Numbered from the stretch's first letter, positions 42,032 to 51,488 are shown. The stretch is 64,000 nt of DNA from Rufibacter sp. XAAS-G3-1 (GCF_013623775.1 NZ_JABFAM010000009.1:1-64000); one strand, 5' to 3'. Numbers and translations: made by a program. Notes: generated from the sequence alone by a model not told the origin.

Positions 42032-42592
42032 TTAGTTATTGGTAGTTGGCAAAGAACTGAATAGTTTCTCAACCCCCTCTGCTATTCTTTCCTGTACTTT
42101 TGCACTTTTGTTGGGCACTACCGCCTCTGCCTCAGAACTCCAGACTAAGTTGTTCTGCGCCCGGTTCACCAAGTGAACCGAAAGGGTGCCTTCTTGGTAT
42201 CTTCCTACTTCTACTTCCCTACTTCGCCAAGTATATCTTCTCTGGCCGGTGTAGTAAGGAGCATCGGTTCTGAAATCTGTCTGGCGCGTTTGGGCTTTTT
42301 CCATGACTACAATGCCCAGGTTCACCAATAAGTCGGGGTTAGAGGCTGAGTAGGTTACCCCCCTTTGCTGAAGCTGTTTGGTGACTTCTCTCTGCAATGA
42401 GGCGATGTGCTCAGGCGGTATTCTGATCTGTGACGTGTCTGCAGCGGCATTGTCCTCCGCAAAACCGAAGGTCTGGTAATCGGCAAGGCTGAAATCTGGC
42501 GCTGCTTGGGTGTTTACGATTCTTATGGGGCTACAGGCGTTCAAAAAAAGGATAAGTATTGCTCCAAATGGATACCCAACGTATTTCTTCAT
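42032..42592 (-). CDS. DUF4136 lipoprotein
   Basis: 186 residues. Lipoprotein signal with lipobox LNAC (about residues 17-20; preceded by GAILILFLNAC). DUF4136 features: DFSLADYQTFGF, IASLQREVTKQLQQRGVTYSASNPDLLVNLGI, the YTGQRRYTWRSREVEVGRYQEGTLSVHLVN strand set and AVVPNKSAKVQERIAEGVEKLF. Probably anchored to the inner leaflet of the outer membrane. Its role is unknown; members occur throughout Bacteroidota and Proteobacteria. Monocistronic, 77 bases after mgsA on the same strand, so cotranscription with mgsA is possible. Confidence 0.85.
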   Translation of the reverse strand: MKKYVGYPFGAILILFLNACSPIRIVNTQAAPDFSLADYQTFGFAEDNAAADTSQIRIPPEHIASLQREVTKQLQQRGVTYSASNPDLLVNLGIVVMEKAQTRQTDFRTDAPYYTGQRRYTWRSREVEVGRYQEGTLSVHLVNRAQNNLVWSSEAEAVVPNKSAKVQERIAEGVEKLFSSLPTTNN

Positions 42593-42669
42593 CTCTCTTC
42601 ATCAATTAGTACCTCTTTGTACTGTACTTGATTCATGGATTTTTAGTTTATTAAAACTCAAAGACAAAG

Positions 42670-43071
42670 CTATTTAGGATTTTTTGAGTTGGTCATCTCT
42701 ACTTCCAACCCCTTTACCATTAGCCTAGCGGTTGACGGATTGGTGGCGAGCGGAACATTGTGGAGGTCACACAGGCGCATCAGCATTTGCACGTCTGGTT
42801 CATGCGGGTGCTTGCCCAATGGATCTCTAAAGAAAATCACGGCGTGTAGCTTCCCTTCGGCAACAAGGCTGGCAATTTGGGCATCACCTCCTTTTGGCCC
42901 AGAGAGCAGCTTCTTTACTTTCAGGCCTGTCTGTTCAACATATTGTCCGGTGGTTCCGGTAGCTACCAGTTTGGTGTTTTGAAAAAGCGAGGCATGGTCT
43001 TTTACAAAACCTACCATTTCTGCTTTTTTTCCATCATGGGCGATCAGTGCAATTCCTTTTTGGGCTGGCAT
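42670..43071 (-). CDS. mgsA: Methylglyoxal synthase
   Basis: 133 residues. Converts dihydroxyacetone phosphate to methylglyoxal and phosphate, a bypass of lower glycolysis under phosphate limitation or sugar excess. Signature: ALIAHDGKK with His12, TGTTG phosphate loop (39-43), SGPKGGDAQIA with the catalytic Asp63, FFRDPLGKHPHEPDVQML and LATNPSTA. Length normal. The product can lead through glyoxalases to lactate, which gives a possible link to the D-lactate dehydrogenase and lactate permease of this window. Confidence 0.96.
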   Translation of the reverse strand: MPAQKGIALIAHDGKKAEMVGFVKDHASLFQNTKLVATGTTGQYVEQTGLKVKKLLSGPKGGDAQIASLVAEGKLHAVIFFRDPLGKHPHEPDVQMLMRLCDLHNVPLATNPSTARLMVKGLEVEMTNSKNPK

Positions 43072-43123
43072 AGCGAGTGATTTACTTTTTGGTAAAAGTA
43101 CTTAATATGGCGATTTATAGGTG

Positions 43124-43282
43124 TAAGTACAAAGACATAATTTAGTTATACTCTATGGCTCTCCTGGAAGGGTCTTGTGGGTGAACTAGAATAGCTTTGA
43201 TGGAGCACTTATAGCCGTTCGCGACCAAGATCCTTCCAGGAGGGCCATAGAGTATGTTAAATTAATTTTGTCCGCGTACTTA
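43124..43282. repeat. Family M MITE-like element, full copy (159 bp)
   Basis: Outer ends TAAGTACAAAGACA and TGTCCGCGTACTTA; a middle pair ATACTCTATGGC/GCCATAGAGTAT (43148-43159 and 43244-43255) private to this copy; inner arms CTCCTGGAAGGGTCTTG and CAAGATCCTTCCAGGAG. Confidence 0.88.
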
Positions 43283-43387
43283 CTATGTCGTTTGTCCCCG
43301 TTTCCCTGCAAAGGCGAGGGGTAGTTTTCGGGCTCCGCCCTCTCCTTCTAAGGCGCATTATAGTGTACCCGGTTTCCTTACAGAAAA

Positions 43388-43432
43388 CACCATAAAAAAA
43401 GGGGCTCAGACAGAGCCCCTTTTTTTATGGTG
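43388..43432. terminator. Terminator of the TPR gene
   Basis: Arms with AAAAAAAGGGGCTC and GAGCCCCTTTTTTTT around AGACA; A and T runs on both sides. Eleven bases from the TPR stop on the minus strand. Confidence 0.9.
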
Positions 43433-43442
43433 TTTGATCTGA

Positions 43443-44594
43443 TTATAGAGATTGCAACAACGTATCCATGCGTTTGGCTTCAGCTGTTTTATCTAGGGCG
43501 GTGTATACCTTAAGCAGTGATTGCACGGTGGTACGGTCTTTCGGCTGTGCTTTCAAAGCGTTTTCAAAGTAAGGCAAAGCCTGAACGAAGTACTTTTTGG
43601 CTTCGGCTTGTACGGCTTTACCGCTTTTCTGATACTCAGCCAAGCTCATTTTGTTGGCCTTGTTGTTCAGGTTCGCGCCTTTGTTGAAGTAATACACCCC
43701 AAGGTTGAATTGTGCATCAAAGTTGTTAGGATCAATTTGGGCGGCTTTCTGGTAAGAAGCCAAGGCCTCTTCCGGTTTTTTCAACCTTTCCAGAATGTTA
43801 CCACGTACCGTGTGCAGGTTAGCATTGTTTGGGTCTGCTTTGATAGCGGCGTCCAGTTTGTCCATGCTTTCTTTTTCACGGCCAGATTTCAGGAACAGGT
43901 CTAGTTCCTGTAGCATGAAGTTTTTGTCGTTGGGGTATTTGGCGCGGGCTTTCTCTAAGACGGCTAAGGCCTCTTTTTCGTTTTTGTCAACATTGGTGGC
44001 AATGTACAACAGCTGGCCAAATACCGCTGGAGAAGCAAGGTTTTTGTCTACTAACTGCGTGTACAGTTGCTTTGCTCCGGCAAAGTCTTCGGCACCGGCT
44101 GCGGCGTACGCGGCGTAGATATAAGCCGTGGTATCTTCGGGCTTGTAAGTAATCGCCTCCATATACGCCTTCTTGGCATCGTCAAATTTCTTGTTGTTGT
44201 AGTGCTCTACCCCGGCATTGAGGGCATAGGCATACATGTTACCCACCAAGATCTCTTTGCGCTTGTTAGCCTCTTCGGTGAATTCTTGTTTCTTCACTTC
44301 CAGGGCCGGAACTTTTGAAAACGCTTCATACGCTTGTTTAGAAGCCACTGCCGGATCCAATAACTTTCCATATACCGGGTGACCCGCAATGTCTTGGTAA
44401 ATGACACCTTTGTAATACCAGGCTTTGGCGTTATTAGCAGTTTTCTCGTGCACAACGGCTTTGTCAATCTCTTCTTTGGCCTTATCTAAGGTTCCTTTCT
44501 GCTGGTACATGATAGCAGAAGTAACGGCAGACGTTTGCGCAAAAGCCATCTGCATGGACACTACCGCTGCTGCTGTTAAAAAAAACTTTTTCAT
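43443..44594 (-). CDS. Periplasmic tetratricopeptide-repeat protein
   Basis: 383 residues. Signal peptide about 1-19 (LTAAAVVSMQMAFAQ). Then eight or so TPR-like helical pairs, clearest at AWYYKGVIYQDIA, ALNAGVEHYNNKKFDDAKKAYMEAI, ANLHTVRGNILERLKKPEEALASYQKAAQIDPNNFDAQFNLGVYYFNKGA. No catalytic motif. Encoded 62 bases after gyrA on the same strand without a terminator between, so it is probably read from the gyrA transcript. Function unknown. Confidence 0.85.
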   Translation of the reverse strand: MKKFFLTAAAVVSMQMAFAQTSAVTSAIMYQQKGTLDKAKEEIDKAVVHEKTANNAKAWYYKGVIYQDIAGHPVYGKLLDPAVASKQAYEAFSKVPALEVKKQEFTEEANKRKEILVGNMYAYALNAGVEHYNNKKFDDAKKAYMEAITYKPEDTTAYIYAAYAAAGAEDFAGAKQLYTQLVDKNLASPAVFGQLLYIATNVDKNEKEALAVLEKARAKYPNDKNFMLQELDLFLKSGREKESMDKLDAAIKADPNNANLHTVRGNILERLKKPEEALASYQKAAQIDPNNFDAQFNLGVYYFNKGANLNNKANKMSLAEYQKSGKAVQAEAKKYFVQALPYFENALKAQPKDRTTVQSLLKVYTALDKTAEAKRMDTLLQSL

Positions 44595-44656
44595 TGCTCT
44601 CTTTAAGTTTGGTTTATTGGTTGTTTGTGCAATTTAATAACTAAAATTTTATGCTC

Positions 44657-47296
44657 TTAGTTCTCACTGATAGTATCAGGGTCTAAAAGATCTGAGGAAG
44701 TGCCTGGATCAATCACATCATCGTCCAGTTCTTCCTCTTCCTCCAGATCATCTTCAGTGATTGGATCAATCATGTCCTCCGGATTCAAAGCTTCGTCCAG
44801 CGGCACTTCAGGAGCAGGCAGATCAGACTCACTCAGCACCACTTCTGCCTTGTCTTCTACCTCAATCTTGGCTACCGATGAAATCTCATCGCCTTCGTTC
44901 AGTCTGATCAGCCTCACACCCTGCGATACCCGACCGATGATTCTTAAATCTGCCACCCGTAACCTGATGGAGATACCTGACCGGTTAATGATCATGATGT
45001 CATCACTGTCAATCACGCCCATAATGGCTACCAAGTGTCCGGTTTTCTCCGTAACGTTCAAGGTTTTCACCCCTTTACCGCCGCGGTTCGTGATCCGGTA
45101 CTCTTCCAGCGAAGAACGCTTTCCGAAGCCCTTTTCAGAAACTACCAGCAAATTGGTATCTGGGTTATGAACACAAACCATACCAACTACTTTGTCATCT
45201 TCGCCGGCCAGCGTAATGCCGCGTACCCCGGCCGCGGTACGGCCCATGGTGCGTACTTTTTCCTCAGGGAAGCGAACGGCTCTTCCGGAACGCAACGCGA
45301 TGATGATGTCGTTGGCCCCGTTGGTCAGTTGCACGTCCAATAAACGGTCTCCTTCATTGATGGTGATGGCCTGGATACCGGCTTGTCTTGGTCTGGAATA
45401 GGCCTCCAGCGGCGTTTTCTTAATGGTACCCTGCTCCGTACAGAACACCAGATAGTTGTTCAGCACATAGTCTGGGTTCTTCAGGCCACTTACGTTGATC
45501 ACCGCCCGCACTTTATCTTCCTTCTCAATATTGATCAGGTTCTGGATGGCGCGGCCTTTGGTGGTTTTTCCGCCTTCGGGCACTTCGTACACCTTGAGCC
45601 AGAAAACTTTACCAGACTCTGTGAAGATCAGTAGATAATTGTGGGTGCTGGCAATAAACAAGTGTTCGGTGAAGTCATCTTGCTTAGACGTGGCGGCTCC
45701 TCTGGAACCAACCCCGCCCCTGCTTTGGCTGCGGTACTCGGTAAGCGGTGTTCTTTTCACGTAGCCTTCGTGCGAAATGGTGATCACCATGTTCTCATCC
45801 GGGATCATGTCTTCCAGCGAGATGTCGCTGGATACCATTTCAATGGCGGTGCGGCGTTCGTCTCCGTAGCGCTCCCGGATGTCCACCAGTTCCTGCTTGA
45901 TGATGTCCATGCGTAAGCCCTCATCGGCTAACACGCTGATATAATAATCAATCAGCTGCTTCAGCTCGTTGTATTCTTTCTCAATCTTGTCACGCTCCAG
46001 ACCGGTCAACCGCTGCAGACGCATCTCCAGGATGGCGCGGGCCTGAATATCGGAAAGCTGGAAACGCTCAATCAAACCGGCACGGGCAACCTCCGGGTCT
46101 CTGGAAGCCCTGATGAGGTTGATGACTTCGTCTAAGTTATCCAAGGCGATGAGCAAGCCTTCCAGAATGTGGGCGCGTTTGCGGGCTTCTTCCAGTTCGT
46201 ACTGCGTTCTGCGGATCACCACTTCATGGCGGTGCTCCACAAAGTGCTTGATCAGGTCTTTCAGGTTCAATGTCATCGGCCGACCAGCCACCAACGCTAC
46301 GTTGTTCACCCCGAAGGAAGACTGCAGCTGCGTGTATTTGAACAGGTTGTTCAGTACCACGTTGGCGACGGCATCGCGTTTTAGATCATACACAATGCGC
46401 AGACCTTCGCGGTCAGACTCATCGCGCAGGTCAGAGATGCCTTCAATCTTTTTGTCATTGATAAGCGCCGCCGTTTTCTCAATCATGGCGGCTTTGTTCA
46501 CCATGTAAGGAATCTCGGTGACGATGATCTGGTCTTTGCCGTTCTTGTTGGTTTCAATCACCGCCCTGGCCCGTACAATCACGCGGCCCCGTCCGGTTTC
46601 CATGGCATTCTTCACCCCGTCATACCCAAAGATGATGCCGCCCGTCGGGAAATCCGGGGCGGTGATGTACTTCATCAGGTCTGCGATGGAAATCTCTGGG
46701 TCTTCAATATAGGCGATGGTGCCGTTCACTACCTCGGTGAGGTTGTGGGGCGCCATGTTGGTGGCCATGCCTACCGCAATACCAGAGGTTCCGTTTACCA
46801 GCAGGTTCGGGAATTTAGCCGGGAAAACGCTGGGCTCTTTGAGGGAATCGTCAAAGTTGGGAACGAAATCAACGGTGTTCTTCTCCAGGTCGGCCAGCAA
46901 TTCATCGGCGATTCGCTTCAGGCGGGCCTCGGTGTAACGCATGGCGGCCGGTGAGTCGCCGTCAATGGAACCGAAGTTCCCCTGCCCGTCTACCAGTGGG
47001 TAGCGCAGAGACCAAGGCTGGGCCATGCGCACCATGGTGTCATACACCGAGGAGTCGCCGTGCGGGTGGTATTTCCCCAGCACCTCTCCTACTATCCTGG
47101 CCGATTTCTTGTATGCTTTGTTATAGGAAACCCCTAATTCAGACATCCCATACAACACGCGGCGGTGCACTGGTTTAAGGCCATCCCGCACATCCGGAAG
47201 GGCCCGGGAAATGATAACGGACATTGAATAGTCAATGTACGCCCCGCGCATTTCGTCTTCTATGTTGATGGGAATTATCCGCTCGTTTTCTGCCAT
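44657..47296 (-). CDS. gyrA: DNA gyrase subunit A
   Basis: 879 residues. Breakage-reunion subunit of the type II topoisomerase that introduces negative supercoils. Catalytic Tyr121 in [10 protein letters not shown]. The quinolone-determining loop [10 protein letters not shown] keeps Ser82 and Asp86 (Ser83/Asp87 in E. coli), i.e. the sensitive form. The C-terminal beta-pinwheel has six GyrA repeats and a GyrA-box-like [10 protein letters not shown] (E. coli QRRGGKG). The last 70 residues form a strongly acidic tail ([19 protein letters not shown]). Start chosen at [16 protein letters not shown], the conserved N-terminus. Confidence 0.97.
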   Translation of the reverse strand: MAENERIIPINIEDEMRGAYIDYSMSVIISRALPDVRDGLKPVHRRVLYGMSELGVSYNKAYKKSARIVGEVLGKYHPHGDSSVYDTMVRMAQPWSLRYPLVDGQGNFGSIDGDSPAAMRYTEARLKRIADELLADLEKNTVDFVPNFDDSLKEPSVFPAKFPNLLVNGTSGIAVGMATNMAPHNLTEVVNGTIAYIEDPEISIADLMKYITAPDFPTGGIIFGYDGVKNAMETGRGRVIVRARAVIETNKNGKDQIIVTEIPYMVNKAAMIEKTAALINDKKIEGISDLRDESDREGLRIVYDLKRDAVANVVLNNLFKYTQLQSSFGVNNVALVAGRPMTLNLKDLIKHFVEHRHEVVIRRTQYELEEARKRAHILEGLLIALDNLDEVINLIRASRDPEVARAGLIERFQLSDIQARAILEMRLQRLTGLERDKIEKEYNELKQLIDYYISVLADEGLRMDIIKQELVDIRERYGDERRTAIEMVSSDISLEDMIPDENMVITISHEGYVKRTPLTEYRSQSRGGVGSRGAATSKQDDFTEHLFIASTHNYLLIFTESGKVFWLKVYEVPEGGKTTKGRAIQNLINIEKEDKVRAVINVSGLKNPDYVLNNYLVFCTEQGTIKKTPLEAYSRPRQAGIQAITINEGDRLLDVQLTNGANDIIIALRSGRAVRFPEEKVRTMGRTAAGVRGITLAGEDDKVVGMVCVHNPDTNLLVVSEKGFGKRSSLEEYRITNRGGKGVKTLNVTEKTGHLVAIMGVIDSDDIMIINRSGISIRLRVADLRIIGRVSQGVRLIRLNEGDEISSVAKIEVEDKAEVVLSESDLPAPEVPLDEALNPEDMIDPITEDDLEEEEELDDDVIDPGTSSDLLDPDTISEN

Positions 47297-47366
47297 TTTA
47301 CTTCAAGAGAGCTTAAAATTTGTACTATTTGTAAGCCTGCAATTTACGAAAAAAGATAGTGATTTG

Positions 47367-47624
47367 CTAATTTTTGCTTTTCTTACGGCTACTCTTCCCC
47401 TCCATCTGCTGCTGCATTTCTTTAGAAGGCTTCTGGAGTTTCTCGCCAATTCTGGGATTCTGTTTTTTATACCAGGGCATGCCCCGGTACTCGCCCTCGC
47501 CATGCCGGTGCACCATGCGGGTCTGGCACGAATTAATGGGGCACGTAGGCCGGCAGGAGAACATGAACCCGAATGACAAAAGCATTAGTCCGGAAAAGGC
47601 ACCTCTTTTTATCTGATGTATCAT
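47367..47624 (-). CDS. Small Cys-containing lipoprotein conserved in Bacteroidota
   Basis: 85 residues. Lipobox FMFSC near residue 24 after a short hydrophobic stretch, then RPTCPINSCQTRMVHRHGEGEYRGMPWYKKQNPRIGEK. The CPI.SC..RM.H.H....YRG.P..K.Q.P.IGEK pattern recurs in small proteins of the order, as I remember it, but no function is known. A basic lysine-rich tail ends the protein. Located 70 bases upstream of gyrA on the same strand, possibly in one transcript. Confidence 0.65.
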   Translation of the reverse strand: MIHQIKRGAFSGLMLLSFGFMFSCRPTCPINSCQTRMVHRHGEGEYRGMPWYKKQNPRIGEKLQKPSKEMQQQMEGKSSRKKSKN

Positions 47625-47770
47625 GGCGTAAAAATGTGGCTTTTTTATTCATTACAAAAGAAGATGGGGAGGCAATAAGGCATAAAGAGCATTCCTGATT
47701 CAGGAAGAAGTGATAGATCTCTTGTAACCGCCCATGGAAAAGGCAGCGGGTGCAGCGCAACCGGAAGTCT

Positions 47771-47806
47771 GTTTTGGCGGTGTTTTCTGAAAAGAAGGCT
47801 TAAAAC
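47771..47806. repeat. Family P palindrome
   Basis: GTTTTGGCGGTGTTTTCTG then AAAAGAAGGCTTAAAAC. Confidence 0.6.
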
Positions 47807-47916
47807 CAAGGCCTTTTCAGGAAACGTACCGCATTCTTCCCTTCAGGAGGGATCTCTCTTACTTCTATTTTCCTTTAGAAAGGATACCCTAAACTGACGT
47901 TCTGCACGCCTGCCCT

Positions 47917-48062
47917 TGGTTCCCGGCGAGGCTGAAGACTCGCTTCATCCTTTGTCACGAGACGGGAGTCTCGCGCCAGTTGGTTCTGAACCTGTGAGGT
48001 TTCCAAGACCTCACAGGTTTCCGCGTTTTGGGCCCGTTTTCCGCAAAACAGCCCTAAAACGC
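47917..48062 (+). repeat. Family G composite hairpin element, full copy
   Basis: TTGGTTCCCGGCGAGGCTGA, hairpin 2 CGAGACGGGAGTCTCG, hairpin 3 CCTGTGAGGTTTCC/AAGACCTCACAGG and P palindrome CGTTTTGGGCCCG/CAGCCCTAAAACG. It ends eight bases from the glycosyltransferase stop codon, so its last hairpin may terminate that transcript. Confidence 0.88.
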
Positions 48063-48069
48063 ATCAGCG

Positions 48070-49221
48070 TTACCGCTGCTTCTTCAGTTCTGCTAATGGG
48101 TAGAAGCTGTCGCGCCAATAGATACCGCCCTGCCTTACGGTTTTGAAAGCCGATTTCAGGAGAATGTAGACCATGAGGGAGCCGGCCAGCGGAACCATGA
48201 GGGCATGCCACCATTTCCCATGTACCCCGCTTTTGAAAAGCATCAGCAAGATTTGGGAGGTGAGCATAACCAAGGCCAGAGCCCAGCCCGATTTACCAGA
48301 TAGCAGCAGCAAAGGCAACGGTAGCACAAAGACCAGCAAGGTGGCCAGTGCCATCCCTAAAGCGGTGGGCAGGTGATAGTTGGAGATGGAGAACGTGTTT
48401 TTCATGAGCCCATTCACAAATTCGCGCAGGCTGGTATACCATTCCAGCGATACTTCCTTTTCGCCGTACAACACGTCCTGCCGCAGTCCCGCGGCTTTTA
48501 GGCGCTCTCCCAACTTCAGGTCATCATCGGGCCGGAGGGAGATGGCGGTGTGGGTTCCGGCTTTTTCATAGGCGCGGCGTTTCACCAGGTTGAAGGCCCC
48601 AATGCCAATAGACGCCTTTGACGAAGGATTGCTGACAGCCCAGGGACGTTGCCGCATCTCCAGCATAATGGCGAACGTGTTCATCATGCTTTGGAACAGC
48701 CGGGAGCGGGAGGTGATCTCCGGCAGCACTGCCAAATGATCTAACCGGTTCGCCGCCACATACTGCATGGCTTTCTTTAAGGCCTGCCGGCGGAAGATGA
48801 CATCGGCGTCGGTGAAAAGCATCCATTCTTCTGAAGAAGCAAGATACCCCTGGTACAAGGCATGGTTTTTCCCTAACCAGCCTTCGGGAAGTTCTTTGAT
48901 GGTGATGACGGTAAGGCCGGGGTTTTCCCGCGCCATCTTCTGCAGTATTTCCGGCGTACGGTCTGTAGAACGATCATTGATGACGATGATGCTGGCGTTC
49001 CTGTAATCAAGTTGGCAGATGCTGGAGAGGGCTTGTTCCAAATCAGCTTCCTCGTCTTTCACGGCGATAATGATGGCGACCTGCGGTTCAGGGAAAAGAG
49101 GCTGGGGCGAGAGCGCCTTTAGATAGTTCACCTTCCGGCCATTGACGAGTAGGTAAATACTTCCGCAGACCCAGGCAAGGGTAATGATGACCGAATAACC
49201 TGTCAGTAAAATGCCGTTCAT
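48070..49221 (-). CDS. Membrane-bound family 2 glycosyltransferase
   Basis: 383 residues. N-terminal membrane helix (1-25), GT2 catalytic domain about 45-270: AIIIAVKDEEADLEQAL, the nucleotide/metal DxD in FTDADVIFRR, and the acceptor/ED region SLRPDDDLKLGERLKAAG, then QxxxW-like ISLEWYTSLREFVNGLMKN; three C-terminal membrane helices (about 285-360). The arrangement resembles hopanoid-associated HpnB-type and carotenoid CrtQ-type glycosyltransferases. Lipid or carotenoid glycosylation is therefore likely, but no terpenoid genes are nearby. Start ATG at 49221 gives the complete first helix. Confidence 0.82.
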   Translation of the reverse strand: MNGILLTGYSVIITLAWVCGSIYLLVNGRKVNYLKALSPQPLFPEPQVAIIIAVKDEEADLEQALSSICQLDYRNASIIVINDRSTDRTPEILQKMARENPGLTVITIKELPEGWLGKNHALYQGYLASSEEWMLFTDADVIFRRQALKKAMQYVAANRLDHLAVLPEITSRSRLFQSMMNTFAIMLEMRQRPWAVSNPSSKASIGIGAFNLVKRRAYEKAGTHTAISLRPDDDLKLGERLKAAGLRQDVLYGEKEVSLEWYTSLREFVNGLMKNTFSISNYHLPTALGMALATLLVFVLPLPLLLLSGKSGWALALVMLTSQILLMLFKSGVHGKWWHALMVPLAGSLMVYILLKSAFKTVRQGGIYWRDSFYPLAELKKQR

Positions 49222-49302
49222 GTAGGTATGGCTTAAAGCTCTGTAGTGAGAGTGAATTTGTTACTGGCACATGCGTCTGTTTGCGCCCTTAGGGGCGGAA
49301 GT

Positions 49303-49346
49303 TTCTGTTTTCGGGCTGTTTTTCAGAAGAGAGCCTGAAAACAGAA
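49303..49346. repeat. Family P palindrome
   Basis: TTCTGTTTTCGGGCTGTTTT and CAGAAGAGAGCCTGAAAACAG; between the glycosyltransferase and the oxidoreductase. Confidence 0.7.
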
Positions 49347-49444
49347 CCTCCAGCGAACGCCTGCGCCTGTGCAGCCGCTTGGCGATTTGCATTGAAAACC
49401 CTACACCGTTTCTCCAGAAAAAGACAGTCTAGAAACAGGAGCCT

Positions 49445-50467
49445 TTACACCACCACCACCACCTTGCCTACCGTTTTGCCTTGTTGGAACAGGCGGATGG
49501 CGGTGTGCATTTCCTCAAGTTTGTAGACGTGCCCAATGTGCTGGGGCTTTAAGTCCAAGGCCTGCAGTTGGCTCAGTAAGCCCAGCATCAGGTCGGTCTG
49601 TTCATAGAGATAGATCAGGTTGAACCCCATCAAAGATTTGTTTTCGGTGGGTAGGCGCAAAGGGTCAATTCTGGGCCGCCGGAGGAATTTCCAGATGAGT
49701 TTTGGGTAGTTGGGTTTGGAACCGTGACTAGAGAAACTGGCATTGCCGTACACCACCATTCTGCCCATGGGCGCCAATGCTTGCCAGCCCTGCTCCAGGA
49801 TCTTACCGCCCACGCACTCCAGAATCAATTGGAGAGGGCGGTTCTGGAGGGCTTTTTCCAGTTTCGCCGGAAAATCATTGTCTCTAAGAATAACGTCATC
49901 GTACCTTTCTTCCTCCAGCAGAAATTTCACTTTGTTCTGTTGCCCTACGCTCCCAATAGTAAAGGCCCCAAACTTTTTACAGATGCGGTTGGCCAGAATA
50001 CCAACCCCGCCTGCCGCGCTATGAATCAGCACGGTCATGCCCTGCTGCAGATTGCCTAGCTGGGTAAGGGCGTAATAGGCCGTTAGTCCCTGCACCAGAA
50101 ACCCCGCCCCTTCTTCAAAACTCCAGGTTGGCGGAAGTGAGATCACATATCTATGATGCAAGTTGAGGTGCGAGACATAGCCGCCAAACCTGGTAACGCC
50201 CATTACTTTGTCGCCCACGTTCCATGCGGTCACCTCTTCCCCCACCGCTATAATCACCCCAGAGAATTCCAGGCCGGGGATAAAAGAACCCTCGGGCGTG
50301 GCACTGTACAGCCCCTGCATGGCAAAGATATCGGCAAAGTTCAGCCCGATGGACTTTACCTGCACGCACACTTCCATGGCTGCGGGCTTCTCCAGGGTTT
50401 CTTTGAGGAGGCTCAGATTTTTGATGGAGCCAGCCTTCGGCATCCTATAGACCAGGCGTTCAACCAT
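49445..50467 (-). CDS. Zinc-independent medium-chain dehydrogenase/quinone reductase
   Basis: 340 residues of the MDR superfamily (QOR/VAT1-like). N-terminal GroES-like domain (IGLNFADIFAMQGLYSATPEGSFIPGLEFSGVI), Rossmann motif IHSAAGGVGILANRICK (about 147-163) and C-terminal GKTVGKVVVVV. The structural-zinc cysteines of alcohol dehydrogenases are absent, which fits quinone-oxidoreductase-like enzymes using NADPH. The natural substrate is not evident. Monocistronic; 397 bases without genes follow upstream. Confidence 0.88.
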   Translation of the reverse strand: MVERLVYRMPKAGSIKNLSLLKETLEKPAAMEVCVQVKSIGLNFADIFAMQGLYSATPEGSFIPGLEFSGVIIAVGEEVTAWNVGDKVMGVTRFGGYVSHLNLHHRYVISLPPTWSFEEGAGFLVQGLTAYYALTQLGNLQQGMTVLIHSAAGGVGILANRICKKFGAFTIGSVGQQNKVKFLLEEERYDDVILRDNDFPAKLEKALQNRPLQLILECVGGKILEQGWQALAPMGRMVVYGNASFSSHGSKPNYPKLIWKFLRRPRIDPLRLPTENKSLMGFNLIYLYEQTDLMLGLLSQLQALDLKPQHIGHVYKLEEMHTAIRLFQQGKTVGKVVVVV

Positions 50468-50864
50468 AGACGTGGTTATTTTTGATTTGAGGGTTCTACT
50501 CTATCTGTAGACCAACGTGGATGCACAAGATAGGTTCTTGCTATGGTGGGTGGGCTTTACTTGTTGTAATGAGTAGTTGAGTCCATTCCTTACTCTGGCA
50601 TGCAAATCGTTTTTATGCGTTGAAATAGGCTTTTAGAAAAAACTCCACACAGGTGCCAAATACTACATTTCCTCTACTCCCTTTGTAGCTTTATTAAGCT
50701 CGGGCTTACTTTGAGGAACCACTTGGCAAAGAGCTATATAGGGTAAATTTAATATAGCTTCTTCAAACAGAAATTTATCCTGTTACGTTCACTTTTCTTT
50801 GCTTTATACTTTATAAAATACAATCTTGCCGCGCTTAAAAAATTAGCACGCCTTTTGTAGTACA
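50468..50864. other. Gene-free stretch, nothing recognised
   Basis: A+T-rich, with no repeat of the families above, no terminator and no coding pattern that I can support. Presumably holds the promoters of the flanking divergent genes. Confidence 0.5.
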
Positions 50865-51107
50865 ATGTGCATGGAAAGATTTGCGAAGGAACAGGTTTCA
50901 AAGGAAGTACTAGAAATTATTCTGGATCACTACACCCCTAAACTCACCTCACAGGCCTTTAACCTGTTTGGGATAACTATAACCTATTATTTTCCTCTGG
51001 AAGACAGAGGAGGAGACGATTTTAACACAGTCGCCTTCTCCCTACGGGAAGATGATGTTGATTCCTATTACATCCTGGCGTGCCAGGCATCTGATGTTAC
51101 CCGGTAA
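50865..51107 (+). CDS. Small hypothetical protein
   Basis: 80 residues (78 if the second ATG at 50871 is used). The reading KEQVSKEVLEIILDHYTPKL then a beta-rich part TITYYFPLEDRGGDDFNTVAFSLREDDVDSYYILACQ looks like a real compact alpha/beta protein rather than a shadow: hydrophobic residues alternate properly and both strands of overlapping frames are closed. I do not recognise the family. Isolated between gene-free regions. Confidence 0.45.
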   Translation: MCMERFAKEQVSKEVLEIILDHYTPKLTSQAFNLFGITITYYFPLEDRGGDDFNTVAFSLREDDVDSYYILACQASDVTR

Positions 51108-51237
51108 AGCTTCAGGCTGCAAACGCTCCGCACCACTAAAATCCAACGAAGGGCCTCTGGCTCAAAGGCAGGTTTCTACCCTTGCAGTATATTTCTTTTG
51201 AAACACGTTAGATGCCTATTTTCACATAAACGCCTCA

Positions 51238-51399
51238 GAGCAGGTTAAAAATTTGTCTTTCGTGCTGCAAACGGCCATAGCAAGAACCTGCGTTTGCGCT
51301 TTCTTTGCCTTCGTAGCGCTGCTACGAGGCTCAAAAACCACTTCCGCAGAACCTTACGCTTGCCGTTTGCGCTTACGAATCCAAAATTTAAACATGCTC
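51238..51399. repeat. Family F interspersed element, full copy (162 bp)
   Basis: Ends GAGCAGGTTAAAAATTTG and CCAAAATTTAAACATGCTC. Interior hairpin CGTAGCGCTGCTACG and paired segments GCAAACGGC/GCCGTTTGC allow a multi-branched fold. Confidence 0.88.
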
Positions 51400-51488
51400 T
51401 CAAAAGCAAGAACATGCCATCTACACCCAAGTGCCTCTGTGTTTAACTTTATGGGACAGGGAAAGACCTTTTATTTTTAAGAGTGACC

